From Symbiodinium natans (Eukaryota > Sar > Dinophyceae > Suessiales > Symbiodiniaceae), in the NCBI GenBank assembly GCA_905221605.1, contig CAJNDS010000169.1, forward strand, positions 863,001 through 927,000: a stretch of 64,000 nt of DNA, in the 5' to 3' direction. Made by a program: the position numbers and the translations under genes. Each line of letters begins with the position of its first letter. Position 1 is the first letter of the stretch. Shown one piece after another: positions 34,513 through 46,815 of this stretch. The notes under the pieces were generated by a model. It was not told the DNA's origin. It ran no database searches and worked only from the letters and a program-made list of their open reading frames with translations.

Positions 34513-35101
34513 CTCTTGTTTACACACCCTGCTTGTTTGGTCTTTTGCGGTTTTCGAGTAGTTCTAGTCATTCTAGTCCATGGACGTAGGGAGGGGGGGG
34601 GGGGGGGGGCAGCTGTGCATTCGTGATTGGGCAGCAACCCTGTAGATGTCTGAAGGCCCGGTCTACAGCTCCTTGTTTGTGGGCTTTGGGTTTGGGATTT
34701 CCCCGATTCAAGCACGGAGCCTTGTCTGAGACAGCCCACAGCATGGAGCCACACGCCCAAGATCTCATGGATGTCTGCAGCGTTTGAACCAGAATGTCAA
34801 CCCTGAACCTTGAACCCTGAACCCTAAACCCTAAACCATAACCTAAGCCTTTGTCAATTTGTCATCCTATTTCTATACAAACCCCAAGCCCCTCAAGCCC
34901 TATGGCCAACCTTGCCTTCCAATCCCTTAACGGCAACTTCGCGTGTCTGACAAGAGACCACAAGCGGCCCTTAGGGGTTAGGGTTTGGAGTTTAGGGCTT
35001 AGGGTATAGGGTTTAGGGTTTAGGGTTTAGGGTTTAGGGTTTAGGGTTTAGGGTTTAGGGTTTTAAGGGTATAAAGAGCTCAAGAAGCAAGGGAGTTGCA
35101 G

Positions 35102-35170
35102 GAGAACGTGCCTACCAGCATTTGCGGCCGCATCGCCCGCCTGAAGCTCAGAAAGCTTCACAAGTGTCAG
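35102..35170 (+). CDS. Candidate exon, possibly N-terminal part of the channel
   Basis: Acceptor GAGTTGCAG. The frame reads ENVPTSICGRIARLKLRKLH and then KCQ. It lies between a TTTAGGG array upstream and CCCTAAA units downstream, the reverse of the usual exon placement, which lowers confidence. Confidence 0.35.
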
Positions 35171-35541
35171 CCCCTTCTAAATCCTCAATCCCAACCCTGA
35201 ACAATAAACCCTGAACCCTGGCCCTGAACCCTAAACCCTAAACCCTCTAAAAACCCCTAAGCCAACCCCTGATGCTTGTTTGGTGGAGCATATGCCCTAC
35301 TGGTTGGGGGGGAGGAAGGGGTTGTTCGGAGGTTTCTTTTCCTGTTCTCGGGCCCCTTTCAAAATGAGAAGGCTCCCCTGATTTAAATCGCCTCTATGGT
35401 CTCGATCCCTACAGCAAGGTACGAGGCTGAAACCTCCCAAAAGGGAGCCGAACTTGCAACAGAGTTTCATGCAGAAACCCAAAACACGCAACTTAGGAAC
35501 AGGGCACCCTAATTCGAAGGATTAAGACTGGTGCCGTACCC

Positions 35542-35660
35542 CTCAGGTTGTACCCCACAAAGGTTCCCCTTAATATACGCCTAATTTGGCCCTTGTGCTA
35601 CCTTAAGGGTCCCCAAAACCCGGGGGCACGGCCTTAAGGGTCCAAGGTACAACCCCTCGA
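35542..35660. repeat. Dispersed repeat, family 5, second copy
   Basis: Matches 27484-27570; here repeated CCTTAAGGGTCC segments flank a GC-rich core. Confidence 0.55.
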
Positions 35661-36066
35661 TGAGTAGCAACAGAGGGTTTTGGCAAGTTGTGGCGTTGCA
35701 GAGGTTCACCCTGCAGAAGTCGCAATAGTTAGTTAAAGACGTAGTGTTCGGGGTTCGAGCTTGGGGAAGATTCTGATGAAGTTTCTTTCGGGGTTAGCTA
35801 TAGTTTTCCTGTTCACAGATTTCGTAAGCTACCCTAAAGGTACTACTGGTACATTCGAGGTCCCAGTTGCCCCTAAACCCTAAACATCAAAACCGTCGAG
35901 GGTTTAGGATTTTGGGTTTGGGGCTCAGGGTTTGGGACCCGACAACGGCCCTCAGCTTCGCCCGTGGAGCAGAGAACACCTTGGCACCTTGCCGTCAACC
36001 CCTGGGCTGATCCAAGTGATAGCCCGGCAAACTATTGAGGATATCCCTCACATAAAGATGCTTTAA

Positions 36067-36142
36067 GAGAGAGAGAGAGAGATATATATATATATATATA
36101 TATATATTCGTGTAGAAATTGTGGATATACACACACACACAC
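36067..36142. repeat. Compound GA / TA / CA microsatellite
   Basis: (GA)n, (TA)n and, after a short gap, (CA)n, about 100 bp upstream of the first assigned channel exon. Confidence 0.95.
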
Positions 36143-36245
36143 GTACATCTACTCATCTACGGGTTGTAGATTAAATGTTGTGCTCTTATAGAATATAAAG
36201 AGGGCCAGAGTTTAAGGCCAGCTCTCTATTCTCAGTCCGGATCAG

Positions 36246-36314
36246 GCAGCAACTTCTTCAACACCTGTGTCCTGGTGCAGCTCTCAGAGCTTGAATTGCA
36301 GGATGGGGAGGATG
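36246..36314 (+). CDS. Channel exon a: cytoplasmic N-terminal segment
   Basis: The open frame reads [20 protein letters not shown] and then GED. The GC donor after GGATG at 36314 leaves one base that joins exon b in frame as GEDASDVG. The acceptor may instead be the CAG ending at 36280, giving a 34-nt exon. The GGTGCAG-CT acceptor context is almost repeated before exon b, so one of the two may be a duplicate. Assignment to the channel rests on phase and closeness. Confidence 0.5.
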
Positions 36315-39300
36315 GCATGATACGAGTGTCAACCGTAACTTTAGAACCCTAAACCCTATAAACCCTCAAAAGCTCTAGGATACAGCGGTGTCCCGGTGCA
36401 GCTTCAGATGTCGGTGAAGTGATGCTCGATTCTGAAGTCTTCCTGGACACCGCAGCCAAGCTGACTAACTCGGCAAGGGTCTAGCCACACACACTCTAAT
36501 CCTTAAGTCCTATAAACCCGAAGCCCTATAAACCTGATGCCCGTAAACCTTAGATCCCCACAGGCCCCAGTTCGGACCTACCAGAACTTGGTGCCTTCAG
36601 GTCATCATCATCTTGAACTCGCTGTGGCGCCATGGCAGAATGCCGAGCGGGCTTGTGAGTCTGAAGCTATAGCTGTATACAGTGGTCCTCATGACGACTT
36701 CAGTTATTCTTTATTTCGTATTTAAGGGGTATGGGGCCCTTTGGGAAAGGTATCTTCCAGTTGAAAGCGAACACGTGATAACAGTTGTGCGTTACACGAA
36801 ATCAATCCCCCCCATTAAGCCCCAAGTCTGCAGATTCAAAAGGGCTTTGTGTAAATCGCCTACGCAAACTATTCGACCCTAGGCTCCAACGAATTACCTA
36901 TAAGGCCTGGCATGCTGTGCATGTGTAGACTTGGGATGAACATCGACTGCTCAAAATCTGTGCATGAAGGCATGTAAGCCCATTTTGGCACCAAGCCATG
37001 ACCTTGGAGTCCTTCCGTGCGATCTCCACCCAGGATCGCAGTGGACACGGACTTCAACAAGTCGGGATCTGTATGGGATGCGCCATATCCCTTTCTGCGA
37101 CTTGGCTGAGCTGGTCGTTTGGAGGCCGTTTCTGTTCAATCAGATCAACCTCAGGCCCTAGGCCGCAAAGTCTTCCCCAGCCTCCAGTGCGGTCCAGGGT
37201 GCGCAAGACAAACTTTCATGTAGATGTCAGGATGGTTTAAGTTAGGGGGCCCCTCGTAGGTGGCTGGTCATAGAGTGCCATAGCCCAGTCGGTGACTGCA
37301 AAACAGCTGGGCATGAAATCCCCGACGCAGCAGCGACTTCCACTTCTCGGTAGACCGGCGTGTTGTCTTTGTGATGGTTTCGGGTTAGGTTTTGTGCTTC
37401 CCCAGCTCAGCTTATTCTAGCTAATCTTCCACCGATCTAGCTCCTCGTTTCGAACGAGCATGTCTAAGTTCAGTATACGTTGATTACAAGAAGAACAGGA
37501 AGGGCATACTTCGCAAGTTGCCCCGTTGTTCTGCTGGCGTTAGGCGTTCCCCTGTGCCCATATTTGAGCATAAGTCAGCAAGTAGTTCCGTGTTGAGAGG
37601 CTTGCACTTATTGCTGTGAGAACGCATATTTCCCCGCTGCACGTTTCTGCCCCGGTGTTTCTGGTTAGGGGTTTAGGGGTTGTTTCCTGATTTGTTCGAT
37701 TCCAAACCTGTCTTTCCCTCTGCGTCAGTCCCTGCATGCGATGACCTAAGTCAAGCGAGCGAAGCAGCATCCAGGATCACCGAAAACCTGTTCTGCCTCT
37801 TCTTCACCGTGGAGCTGGTTGTCCGCATGGGGGCGTTTCAAAATGCCGCCCAGTTCTGCGATCCTTTGCCTCAATGGTTCCTGCCTCTTAACCCTAAACC
37901 CTAAAAGGGCAGGCATGTCAGAGACCTGATCCTTGACCCCTACACAAAATCAGCTCAATACCCTAGTAGTATCAGCAGACCCTTCACAAAATCCGAACCC
38001 CAAGCCCTGACGTGCACACAACATCACGTCAAGGCATCACACGCAAGGAGACCGTTGCACGAGGAATAGCGAAGGGTTTTGGCCTTTAGGGTTTTAAGAT
38101 TTTCGGATTACCTGGAGTTCAGGTTTTTTGATGGGCTGAGCAAGCGTTTTGCTTCGCATCCTGGGCTCTTTGCATACAAGATCCGCCCTAAATCCGGCTC
38201 GCTGGACAAATGGTCTGGCAGTCGCGCCTGCAAATTCCACAGAGACAGGGTGCCGGTTTCGACTTTGAGGCAGAGGCAACTTCCACCGTAGAAACCATAC
38301 AATTGTTCAGCTTGAGCCTTGCTATGAGATGGGGAGGGAGTTTCGAGTGTGGCCTATTGGCCCTGTTTGACCAGGGACCCATGACCCACATGCACAAACT
38401 CCAGACTACTTGCCCTTGTTGGCCAACAAAGCTCCTACAATGTACATGCCTGAACATGCCACGCCCGTGCGTTAGCCCTGAGCCGCCAATACCCCTCAAC
38501 CCTAAACCCGAACATCCTAGCTACACGGCTGGCCTTAACCCTATAAGCCCCAAGCTCGAAGCAATCCGAAATATCGTGTCCCAGGATGGGTGGTTCCTTT
38601 TCGACTCGTCCCTGACCGTCATGATGATCTGGGACACCTGGCGCCTCGGCAACAAACTTTGAATCTAGGGATCTAATGAACGCGTTCGGAGCAGCCTTAA
38701 GGGTTCATGGGAAGTTCATAGGCCCGTGTCTTGGCCCCCGACACCCTCGTACGCTCGCCGTACCGTGAGTCCGAGCAGACTGTTTGACACCCGCCATCGC
38801 TGCCAATCCCATATCGCCAATAGTTCACACGACCCAGCCCTGCGCATTTCGGACTTACTGACCTTCACCGATGTCACCGGATTTCTTTAAGCCTTCCACG
38901 CCTGAAGCAGCCCCAAAGCGGCAGCCGAAGACATCCCTAAACCCTAAACCCTAAACCCTAGACCCTAACCCCTAAACCCTAAACCCTAAACCCTAAACCC
39001 GAAACCCTAAACCCTAAACCCTAACAGACATCGGAAGCAGTCGCCCAACGCCAGGGTGTCATTCCTGGTCAAGACGATCTCGGGGCACAATGTGATCAGC
39101 TCCCAGGCTGGCTAAAGAGTCGTTCGGACCGTAGGGATTCAGGATTAGGGTTTAGGGTTTAGGGTTTAGGGTATAGGGTTTAGGGTTTAGGGTTTAGGGT
39201 TTAGGGTTTGGGGTTTGGGGTTTGTTGGTTTCTGGTTTATGCCCGGAAGGAAAACTCCTGGCGCTTGTTAAGGGACTTGAATGAGTTTAGGGTGCAGGGC

Positions 39301-42300
39301 TTAGGGTTATGTACTGTAAATGTGGTACCTTAAACCCTACACCCTAAACCCTAAACCCTAAAACCTACACTCTAAACCCTAAAACCTAAACCCTCAACCC
39401 TGAACCCTAAACCCTAAACCCTAAACCCTAAACCCTAAACCTTAAACCCTGAACCCTAAACCCTCAACCCTCAACCCTAAACCCTAAACCCTAAACCCTA
39501 AACCCTAAACCCTAAACCCTAAACCCTAAACCCTAAACCCTAAACCTAAACCCTAAACCCTAAACCCTAAACCCTAAACCCTAAACCCTTACCCTAAACC
39601 CAAAGCCCTAACAAGAACCCACCTGGGCAGGTCAGGAGCTTTACAGTCCTCCGCGTCTTGCGCGTTCTCAGGCCGGGAGGGCCCTTGTAGTCTGGGGGGG
39701 GGGGGGGGGGGGGGAGGGTTTGGGGTTTGGGGTTTGGGGTTTAGGGTTTAGGGTCTAGGGTTTAGGGTTTATGGTTTAGGGTTTAGGGTTTAGGGTTTAC
39801 GTTTTAGTGTCTAGGCTGACACCATTGCATGCTGAGTGTTACGGAACGTTCTGTGAAAGTGAGCTCGATGCTAGACTATGCGCCTGCTATAGTGTATAGG
39901 TCGGAGCCTCCCACCCCTCCCCCCCCCAGAAAAGAACAAACTTACATAACTCCCTAAACCCTAAACCCTAAGCCCGATAACCAAGCCAGTCTCGCCCCAA
40001 AGGTCTACACTCTGAACCCCCCCCCCTCCCAAAAAAGAAAGAAAAAACAACCTGACAAACTCCCTGAAGCCCCTCGACTTCCCAAACTGCCTAATTTCTC
40101 CCCCTACACGGAGGTTCAGGTCGCTTCAAACCAAGGTCGCTTCAAACCCCAACTACATCTGCACTTATATAAGCCCCCTATATAAGTCCTCTTAGTAGGT
40201 GATAGCTAGACGTCGAATCGCGGGTAGAAGTACCCCTGAACCTGCAAGCAAACTCCCTCAAGGGCCCTGCCGCAGGATAGCGCGAGTGGCCCGCGCCGCG
40301 CGCATCATCAACTCACTCCCCGAGTTGAGAGTGCTGGTGAAGGGCATGGTGACCCTGGGCTTCAGGAGGTTTGGGGCTTAGGGTTTCGGCTCGGGTATAG
40401 GCCAGGCCTTACAGGGTTTAGGGTTTCTAGGGTTTAGGGTTTCGAGGGCCTAGGGCTTGTAGGTGTAATTGTTGGATTTGGGGGCCCTACGCACACCCTG
40501 AATAGAATAGCCCTAAACCCTAAACCCTAAACCCTAAACCCTAAACCCTAAATAGCCGCTCCACAGGGTTTGCGAAGCTCAGGATTGCCATGCGCTCGAC
40601 GTGTACCATCCTGGCCCTGCTGCACCTCGCAGCTGAGGGCTTTGCGCTGGATTTCGGGAGGGTTGAGCTTCAGGGCTTGGGGGTCCTGGGACTAGGGTTT
40701 AGGGTTCAGGGTTTTGGGTTTAGGGTTTTGGGTTTAATGTTGACTTCGCATTAATAAACCCCCCCCCCCCCTTCATTGATCAATCTCTCCGGCCAGGGCC
40801 TCCTCAATAATGTTCGCCTAAATCCTGGTAGGACGTACTATTAGTTGTAGTATTAGGTAGTAGCACCACGCCCGTAAAAACCGGATTTCCCGGGTCGGAT
40901 TTTACAATTGTGGCGGGTTACAATATTGTGTTCCGGCAGCGGGATTTTACAATTGCGGCGGGAATCACTAATGTGAAGTCAACATTAGGGCTTATAGGGT
41001 TTAGGGTTTAGGGGGCTTAGGGGTTTTGCGCTGTTTGTTGGACGGGCTGGATGTGGGGGTTTAAGAGGCTTTGAAGCTGCCATTGGCAGCCGAGGGCTTG
41101 TACACTCTAAACCCTAAGCCCTAAGCCCTACGCCCTAAGCCCTAAGGCCTAAACCCTAAACCCGAAACCCTAAACCCTAAACCCTAAACCCTAAACCTCT
41201 CTACCATATATACCTAAATGTTAAACACGAATTTGGCGTTTCGACCCCCATTGTTCAGCACGAATTTGGCGTTTTAACCCGTCTGACCCATTTGGACCCC
41301 CATTGTTCAGCACGAATTTGGCGTTTTGACCCGTCTAACCCATTTGGACCCCCATTGTTCAGCACGAATTTGGCGTTTTGACCCGTCTGACCCATTTGGA
41401 CCCCCATTGTTCAGCACGAATTTGGCGTTTTGACCCGTTGGTGTTTTGACCTGCCTGACCCATTGGCGTTTTGACTCGTCTGACCCATTTGGACCCCCAT
41501 TGTTCAGCACGAATTTGGCGTTTTGACCCGTCTGACCCATTTGGACCCCCATTGTTCAGCACGAATTTGGCGTTTTGACCCGTCTGACCCGTGTGATTGT
41601 TTGGCCTCGTGGTGCGTCTGAACAGAAATTGAAAAAACTTTGTATTTTCTTAATGATATGGGATTCTTTGGGCGGGTGGGTTTTTATCCGTTGCCTACAC
41701 ACACTGCTGGCCTAGTAAGTGCTCGAACTTGAGATGCTGAACCCTAAACCCTAAACCCTAAACCCTACACCCTAAACCCTAAACCCTAAACCCTAAACCC
41801 TAAACCCTAAACCCTAAACCCTAAACCCTAAACCCTAAACCCTAAACCCTAAACCCTAAACCCTAAACCCTGAACCCAAGCCTTGGGCACCCAGTAGGGT
41901 GCCAGGCAGCCGAATCTTCTTGAAAGGCCTTTTCTGGAGACATCCCGAACTGACAGACACTCTCAAGCCCTGAAAGCTCTAATCCCTTCTAACCCGAACC
42001 CTAAACCCGAAACCCGAAACCCGACACCCTAAACCCAAAACTCTAACCGCAAACGCTAAACCCCCTCCAGCCCTGCTGTGATTTCGAAGCTGAGGCTCAT
42101 CATCGTCTACATCTTTGCCATTCTCTTTGTGCAACTGCTCTCAGAGAGCCAAGTGGGAAAGGGGTGGTTTGAAAACGTGCCGCAGGCGGAGAAGGGTCTG
42201 GGGCCAGAGTCTGGGGTTTACGGACGTTGGGGTCGTAGGGTTGCAGGGTTTAGGGGGGGTTAGGGTTTAGGGGATTCCCCCCGCGCGTCTTCAGTCGTGC

Positions 42301-45300
42301 CCATGACGCTCCTCGGGATTCCAAACATGAAGCCTTCCTTCGTCGCAGGCGATGAATTTCCTACTGCTGCAGACGCTGGCAGGGGCAGATGTGAACGTCA
42401 TCAACAAGCTCTTGGCAGCAGGCCCTTTTCACTTCGGCGTATATGCGGGATTGAAAGACGGGGGAGAAGGACAAGGTAGTTCCTTGTGTTGGGATTTAAA
42501 TATTGGCAGGGCTAGAAGACAGAGGGAGCCTTTCGGCGTGGGCCGTAAATTGGGCCGGGGGTTGGGCCATGGCCTTTGCAAATACAGCAAGTACCCCGAA
42601 ACAGGCACTCACAAACCCTCAACCCTAAACCCGAAACCCCAATGAATGCTTTTCAAGCTAGGAAGGCAGCCCCACCCGAATTCTCCAAGCCCCTGCGCTG
42701 CGAAGCACAACAGCCCGAAGCCTTAGGTGTTTGGGCTTTTAAGAGGGCCAACAACTTGAACTTCTTGCCCTTAGAAAAGCCCCCAACCTTGAGGCCCTAA
42801 ACCCCTAAAGTCTATAGACCCCGAAACCCCCTACATCCTAAACTCAACAGCCCTATACCCGAAACTTACCCCCTCACCACTATCCGGTAGCCGGGCACCT
42901 CGAGGCTTGTTGGGGGGCCATGGCGGGCGTTAGCTTGGGTTTAGGGTTTCGGGCTTAGGGAGACCGGAGTGACCATAACTTGGTCTTCAACCTCAGACAT
43001 CAAGAGACTCTAGTCCCCCCAAGTAAGGGCCTTTGACCTTTGTGTTTGACAACGCCAGGCTGGACCTACTACATCCTCTACCTGACCTTCGTGGCTTGTT
43101 TGCATGGTGGCGCTCAATGACTCGAGTTTAGTCCCTAAACCCTAAAGCCTCTACCCTAAACCCTAAACTTTTCTAGGGGAAAAGATCTTGTTTTAGAAGT
43201 TTGGCAGGGTTCCAGGGGCCGACGTGGGACTTTGCAGAACTCGGGTAGAAGGTGGCGGAAGTTCCCAGGGCTAGACCAGGCAGCAAAGTCTTGGAGCTTA
43301 CAGGGTTTAGGGTTTAGGGTTTTTTGGGATGAGTATTGGAGCGGATGCGCCTCATGTTGTTAGAGGATCAGGCGAGCCAGTCTTTGTGGTGAACACGTTG
43401 AGTTTAGGATCTAGCGCCGCTCGGATCCTTACACTGCGCCCTTGTGGCCACTTGTGATGCAGCTGTGGTTCAAAGCTTAAGTCTCCAAGCAGAGCCATAC
43501 GCAATGAAACTAATGAAGCTGTATCTTCTCGTGGTGCTGGCTTCGCTGGCCCACGTCTCGGCAATCCAGTCGGAGAAGGCGCAGATCGCTCTGGACTCTG
43601 CATTATTTCTCCTTGCTTGGATGAATCAGGCGCCGGTGAGATTGCAGTTTCGCCTTGCTTCTGCGGCCCAAACCAGGCGGTGTGCGTCCCCGGGCAGTTC
43701 TGCTACGTCTCTTCCGGCTCGGGTAGCTGCTTTGCGGCGGCCGTGGATCCCACTTCGCCTTGCCAAAGCAACGACGGCACAGTGCCCGAGGGACTTCCGT
43801 GCACTTGCAGTGGTGGCGCCACTTCGGCGGTATGTGAAGTTGGGCAAGCCTGCGTAGCCGACGCCAGCTCCAGCCAGTGCTTCGACACTTGCACGAACTT
43901 ATTCGGGAGTGGAGGTGTTTGTCTAACCAACAGTTTTCCGCAAGAGCCCCTCGACCCATTACCTGCAGCAACTCTCTGCTCCGGTGGCACCGGCAGTTGC
44001 ACACGAACAGATTGCTGCCAGCAGCCAACGTGCACGCAGTTTGTCTCGTGGGGCTATGCTACTGCCTGCACCGTCTTGGGCGTTGGGTTTGTGCCGCCAC
44101 CAGGGGACCCTTTTTGCAGCAGCGTGGGCCCAAACGGTGAGATTAATCTCCAGGGCTGCGCCCATACCTGCTGCACATGTGCTGGCTTTGATTCTGTCAC
44201 CGCGTGTACCCAGGGCGGCGCAAAGCAAGCACCTGAAACCATCATCTGCACAGCTCCCGGTCCTTGCACTGCGGCAGATTGCTGCGAGGTCAGGTGCTCT
44301 CAGCAGGGGCCAGCGTGCAATGTATCGGCAGCGGGAGATCCTGTGTGTGGTGGGTTCTCAGCAGCAGGCGAGTTGCAATCGGACGGCTGCACAGCCGCAA
44401 CTTGCTGCGACAACACCCCGCAATTCTGCGGGGCTGCTGCCGTGTGCGACGGAAACTTTGTCAAAGATGACAGCCAGGACTCGGAACAGTGCGGTACCAA
44501 CAACAATCCCGGCGGCTGCACGAATGGAGTGTGCTGCGTCGAAGCGCCTACAACAAGTTCGACGACGTCTACAACTAGTTCGACGACGCCTACAACTAGT
44601 TCGACGATGCCCACAAGCTCGACGACGTCCACAGGTTCGACGGCACCGGATTCTTCGACGGCGCCCTTAAGTTCGACGACGCTCGCAAGTTCGACGTGTG
44701 AGGACTATGAATGCAAGGGCAGGAGAGTGGTACCTGACCCTTCCAAGAAGCAAGTCGTCTGCCCGCCTTCTGGCTGCGACTCGGAGACCTGTTGCAAGTG
44801 GCGCCGGCGCCTGAGGCGTCGTCGCTACCATGGGTCCAAATGGGATGCTGAGGAGCCTAAAGGGAGATAAGGGAGTAACGCAGAAGCTGCCTAAAGAGTC
44901 CCAAGGAGCCCTCATGGTAGCCTTACATATGGTTAACTCTCGCAGTTGTGTGGCACGTTCGGGGTGCCTTAAGTAGATGAGGGGCTGCAGTAGCATAGGG
45001 GTGTTAGAGGGACTTTCAACCCTCAACCCCCAACCCTCAACCCTCAACTACCCTCAATCCTCAACCCTCAACAACCCTATATACCCTAAACCCTGCAGGA
45101 CACTGCCTTCTTGCAAGAAGCGTGGTGCACCGAAGGGATGGAGGACTGTGAGACCTTGGAGGAGAAGGGTTAGGGCCTTTGGGGTTTACGTAAGGGTTTA
45201 GGGCCTAAAGTTTAGTGTCTATAGGGTTTGGGGTTTAGGGCCTCAAACTTTTGTTCCCCGTCTCCCGTCGGTATTCCGACCCGACGCCCTTGATTCATTT

Positions 45301-46779
45301 GGTGCAAGCCATGACGAGCAGTCGAGGACTCAGAGCTCTGAGGTGCCATGATCGAATCCTGAAGCTTTAAAGTTCCAGGCATGGCGCCCTATGGCACTCT
45401 TTGGTGTCCAGTTTTGCCGAGTGAGGCGCATTAATGCAGTTTTGTTTTTGTTGCGTCCGCCTGTCGACAACAACAGGCTTTTTAATCTCCTGCGCGTCAC
45501 GCTCCCTTTCTCTCCCCCCCCACGGAGATTTTGACGGGGTTTTAGCTTGTGGAGAAGACAGCTGCTGAACCCTAAACTGTTCAAGTCCTGCCTGGACACA
45601 CAGAACGGGCTGGGCATCACATTGACCCGCAGTCGCCTTTAAGGCGTTGCCTCGTGGACGTGGGCGAAGCAGAAAAAAGATGCCGATTCTGCATCTGGAC
45701 TCCAGACTTTTTTGGGGGGCACTTCCGGGAAATGTTACTCTTCCTTGTGACCGCTCTTCTGCTTGACATCGAATTATCGAGTTCCATGGGCTCACTCCAG
45801 CAACACAACGCAATCATTCGTTTACAGATTTATCGGCCACGCTGGCAGACAAATCGCGAGGCGACTCACCAGTCGTTGTGCATGGACCTTGACAAGGAAC
45901 CCTCGCGTGTTTTGCTCCATATGACATGGTACTTTGTCTTGAGTCTGAGTCCTGGCATGACATCGTGCAGTATGTTCGTCGCTTTCTCTCTTTTTCCACA
46001 CCGTAGCTGAGCTTCGCAGTGTGGCGTTTGAGCTTGCTATGGAGATCCGTTCCGAGGAGCCGCGCGCATACACCTTGCAATGCTGGGGTAAGTCCGAGCC
46101 CTTGCTGAGGTCTTTATGGGATCTTTGACCCTGATGCATCTTGGACCCAGATGTGGGGCAGCCTCCAAGCTTTTTTGAGTTGAAGGCAAATGGTGATCTT
46201 TTTTATCCGGGTGCCAATGGGTGGTGGCTGAGGTAAAGCATGAGACGGAAGGGAAGCAAACGCATGTGTACTCAAGAAGTCTGTCACTTCGTGGATACGC
46301 CGCGTTCATCCCGAGCGATTAGGGCTCCATTAATACCCGTTTAGGATCTCAGGGGGTCAGAGGGTCTTGAAGCAGTTAAGAGGACGTGGGCTATCCTCCA
46401 AGTCATGGTCCCTTTCTGGCCGCTGCTTTAGTGCGGAGCCTTACTTTTGAGGTCCGCAAAAAGGACCATCATCTTGAATGAGCCCGTGTAGGTGTGGTGG
46501 ATGCTAGTGCCGCCCCTTGTCTGTGGCTTCAAATCTATAGGCACCTCGCAAAGCAACCCCGAGCGTGCCTTTCTGCACCCCTTCAAAAGCCATATATGAG
46601 CCCTAAACCCTAAACCCTAAACCCTAAGGTACTACACCCGGCAACTTCGTGAAGTCCTGAATCAAGCCCAACACGCGAGGAACATGCTCATCGGGGTCCT
46701 CTGCGAAGTGGTTGGTGTCGTTGCCCAGATTGAGGACCCTTGTCAATGCTCGAGATGCTGGCGCTGTGTGTGTCCATTC

Positions 46780-46815
<36 letters not shown>

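Larger units (their letters stand above)
43102..46679 (+). other. Channel intron m-n, 3.6 kb, host of a nested gene
   Basis: This intron lies between the two halves of S6. It holds CCCTAAA-type units (43134-43170), TTTAGGG units (43300-43321), the nested cysteine-rich gene, a CCCTCAA-type array (45018-45095), further TTTAGGG units (45175-45240), an exon-like segment with strong splice sites (46020-46087) and CCCTAAA units (46600-46628) just before the acceptor. The long minus-strand frames opposite the nested gene are shadows of it. Confidence 0.8.

Noticed and set aside
39035-39054. Upstream extension of channel exon g to the CAG at 39027
   Set aside because: It would create a stop codon with the leftover bases of exon f; the acceptor at 39054 gives an unbroken DTWVSFL.
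43603-44632. Several minus-strand and second-frame open frames over the cysteine-rich gene
   Set aside because: Shadows of the real frame; they lack a repeat pattern, signal peptide or family match.
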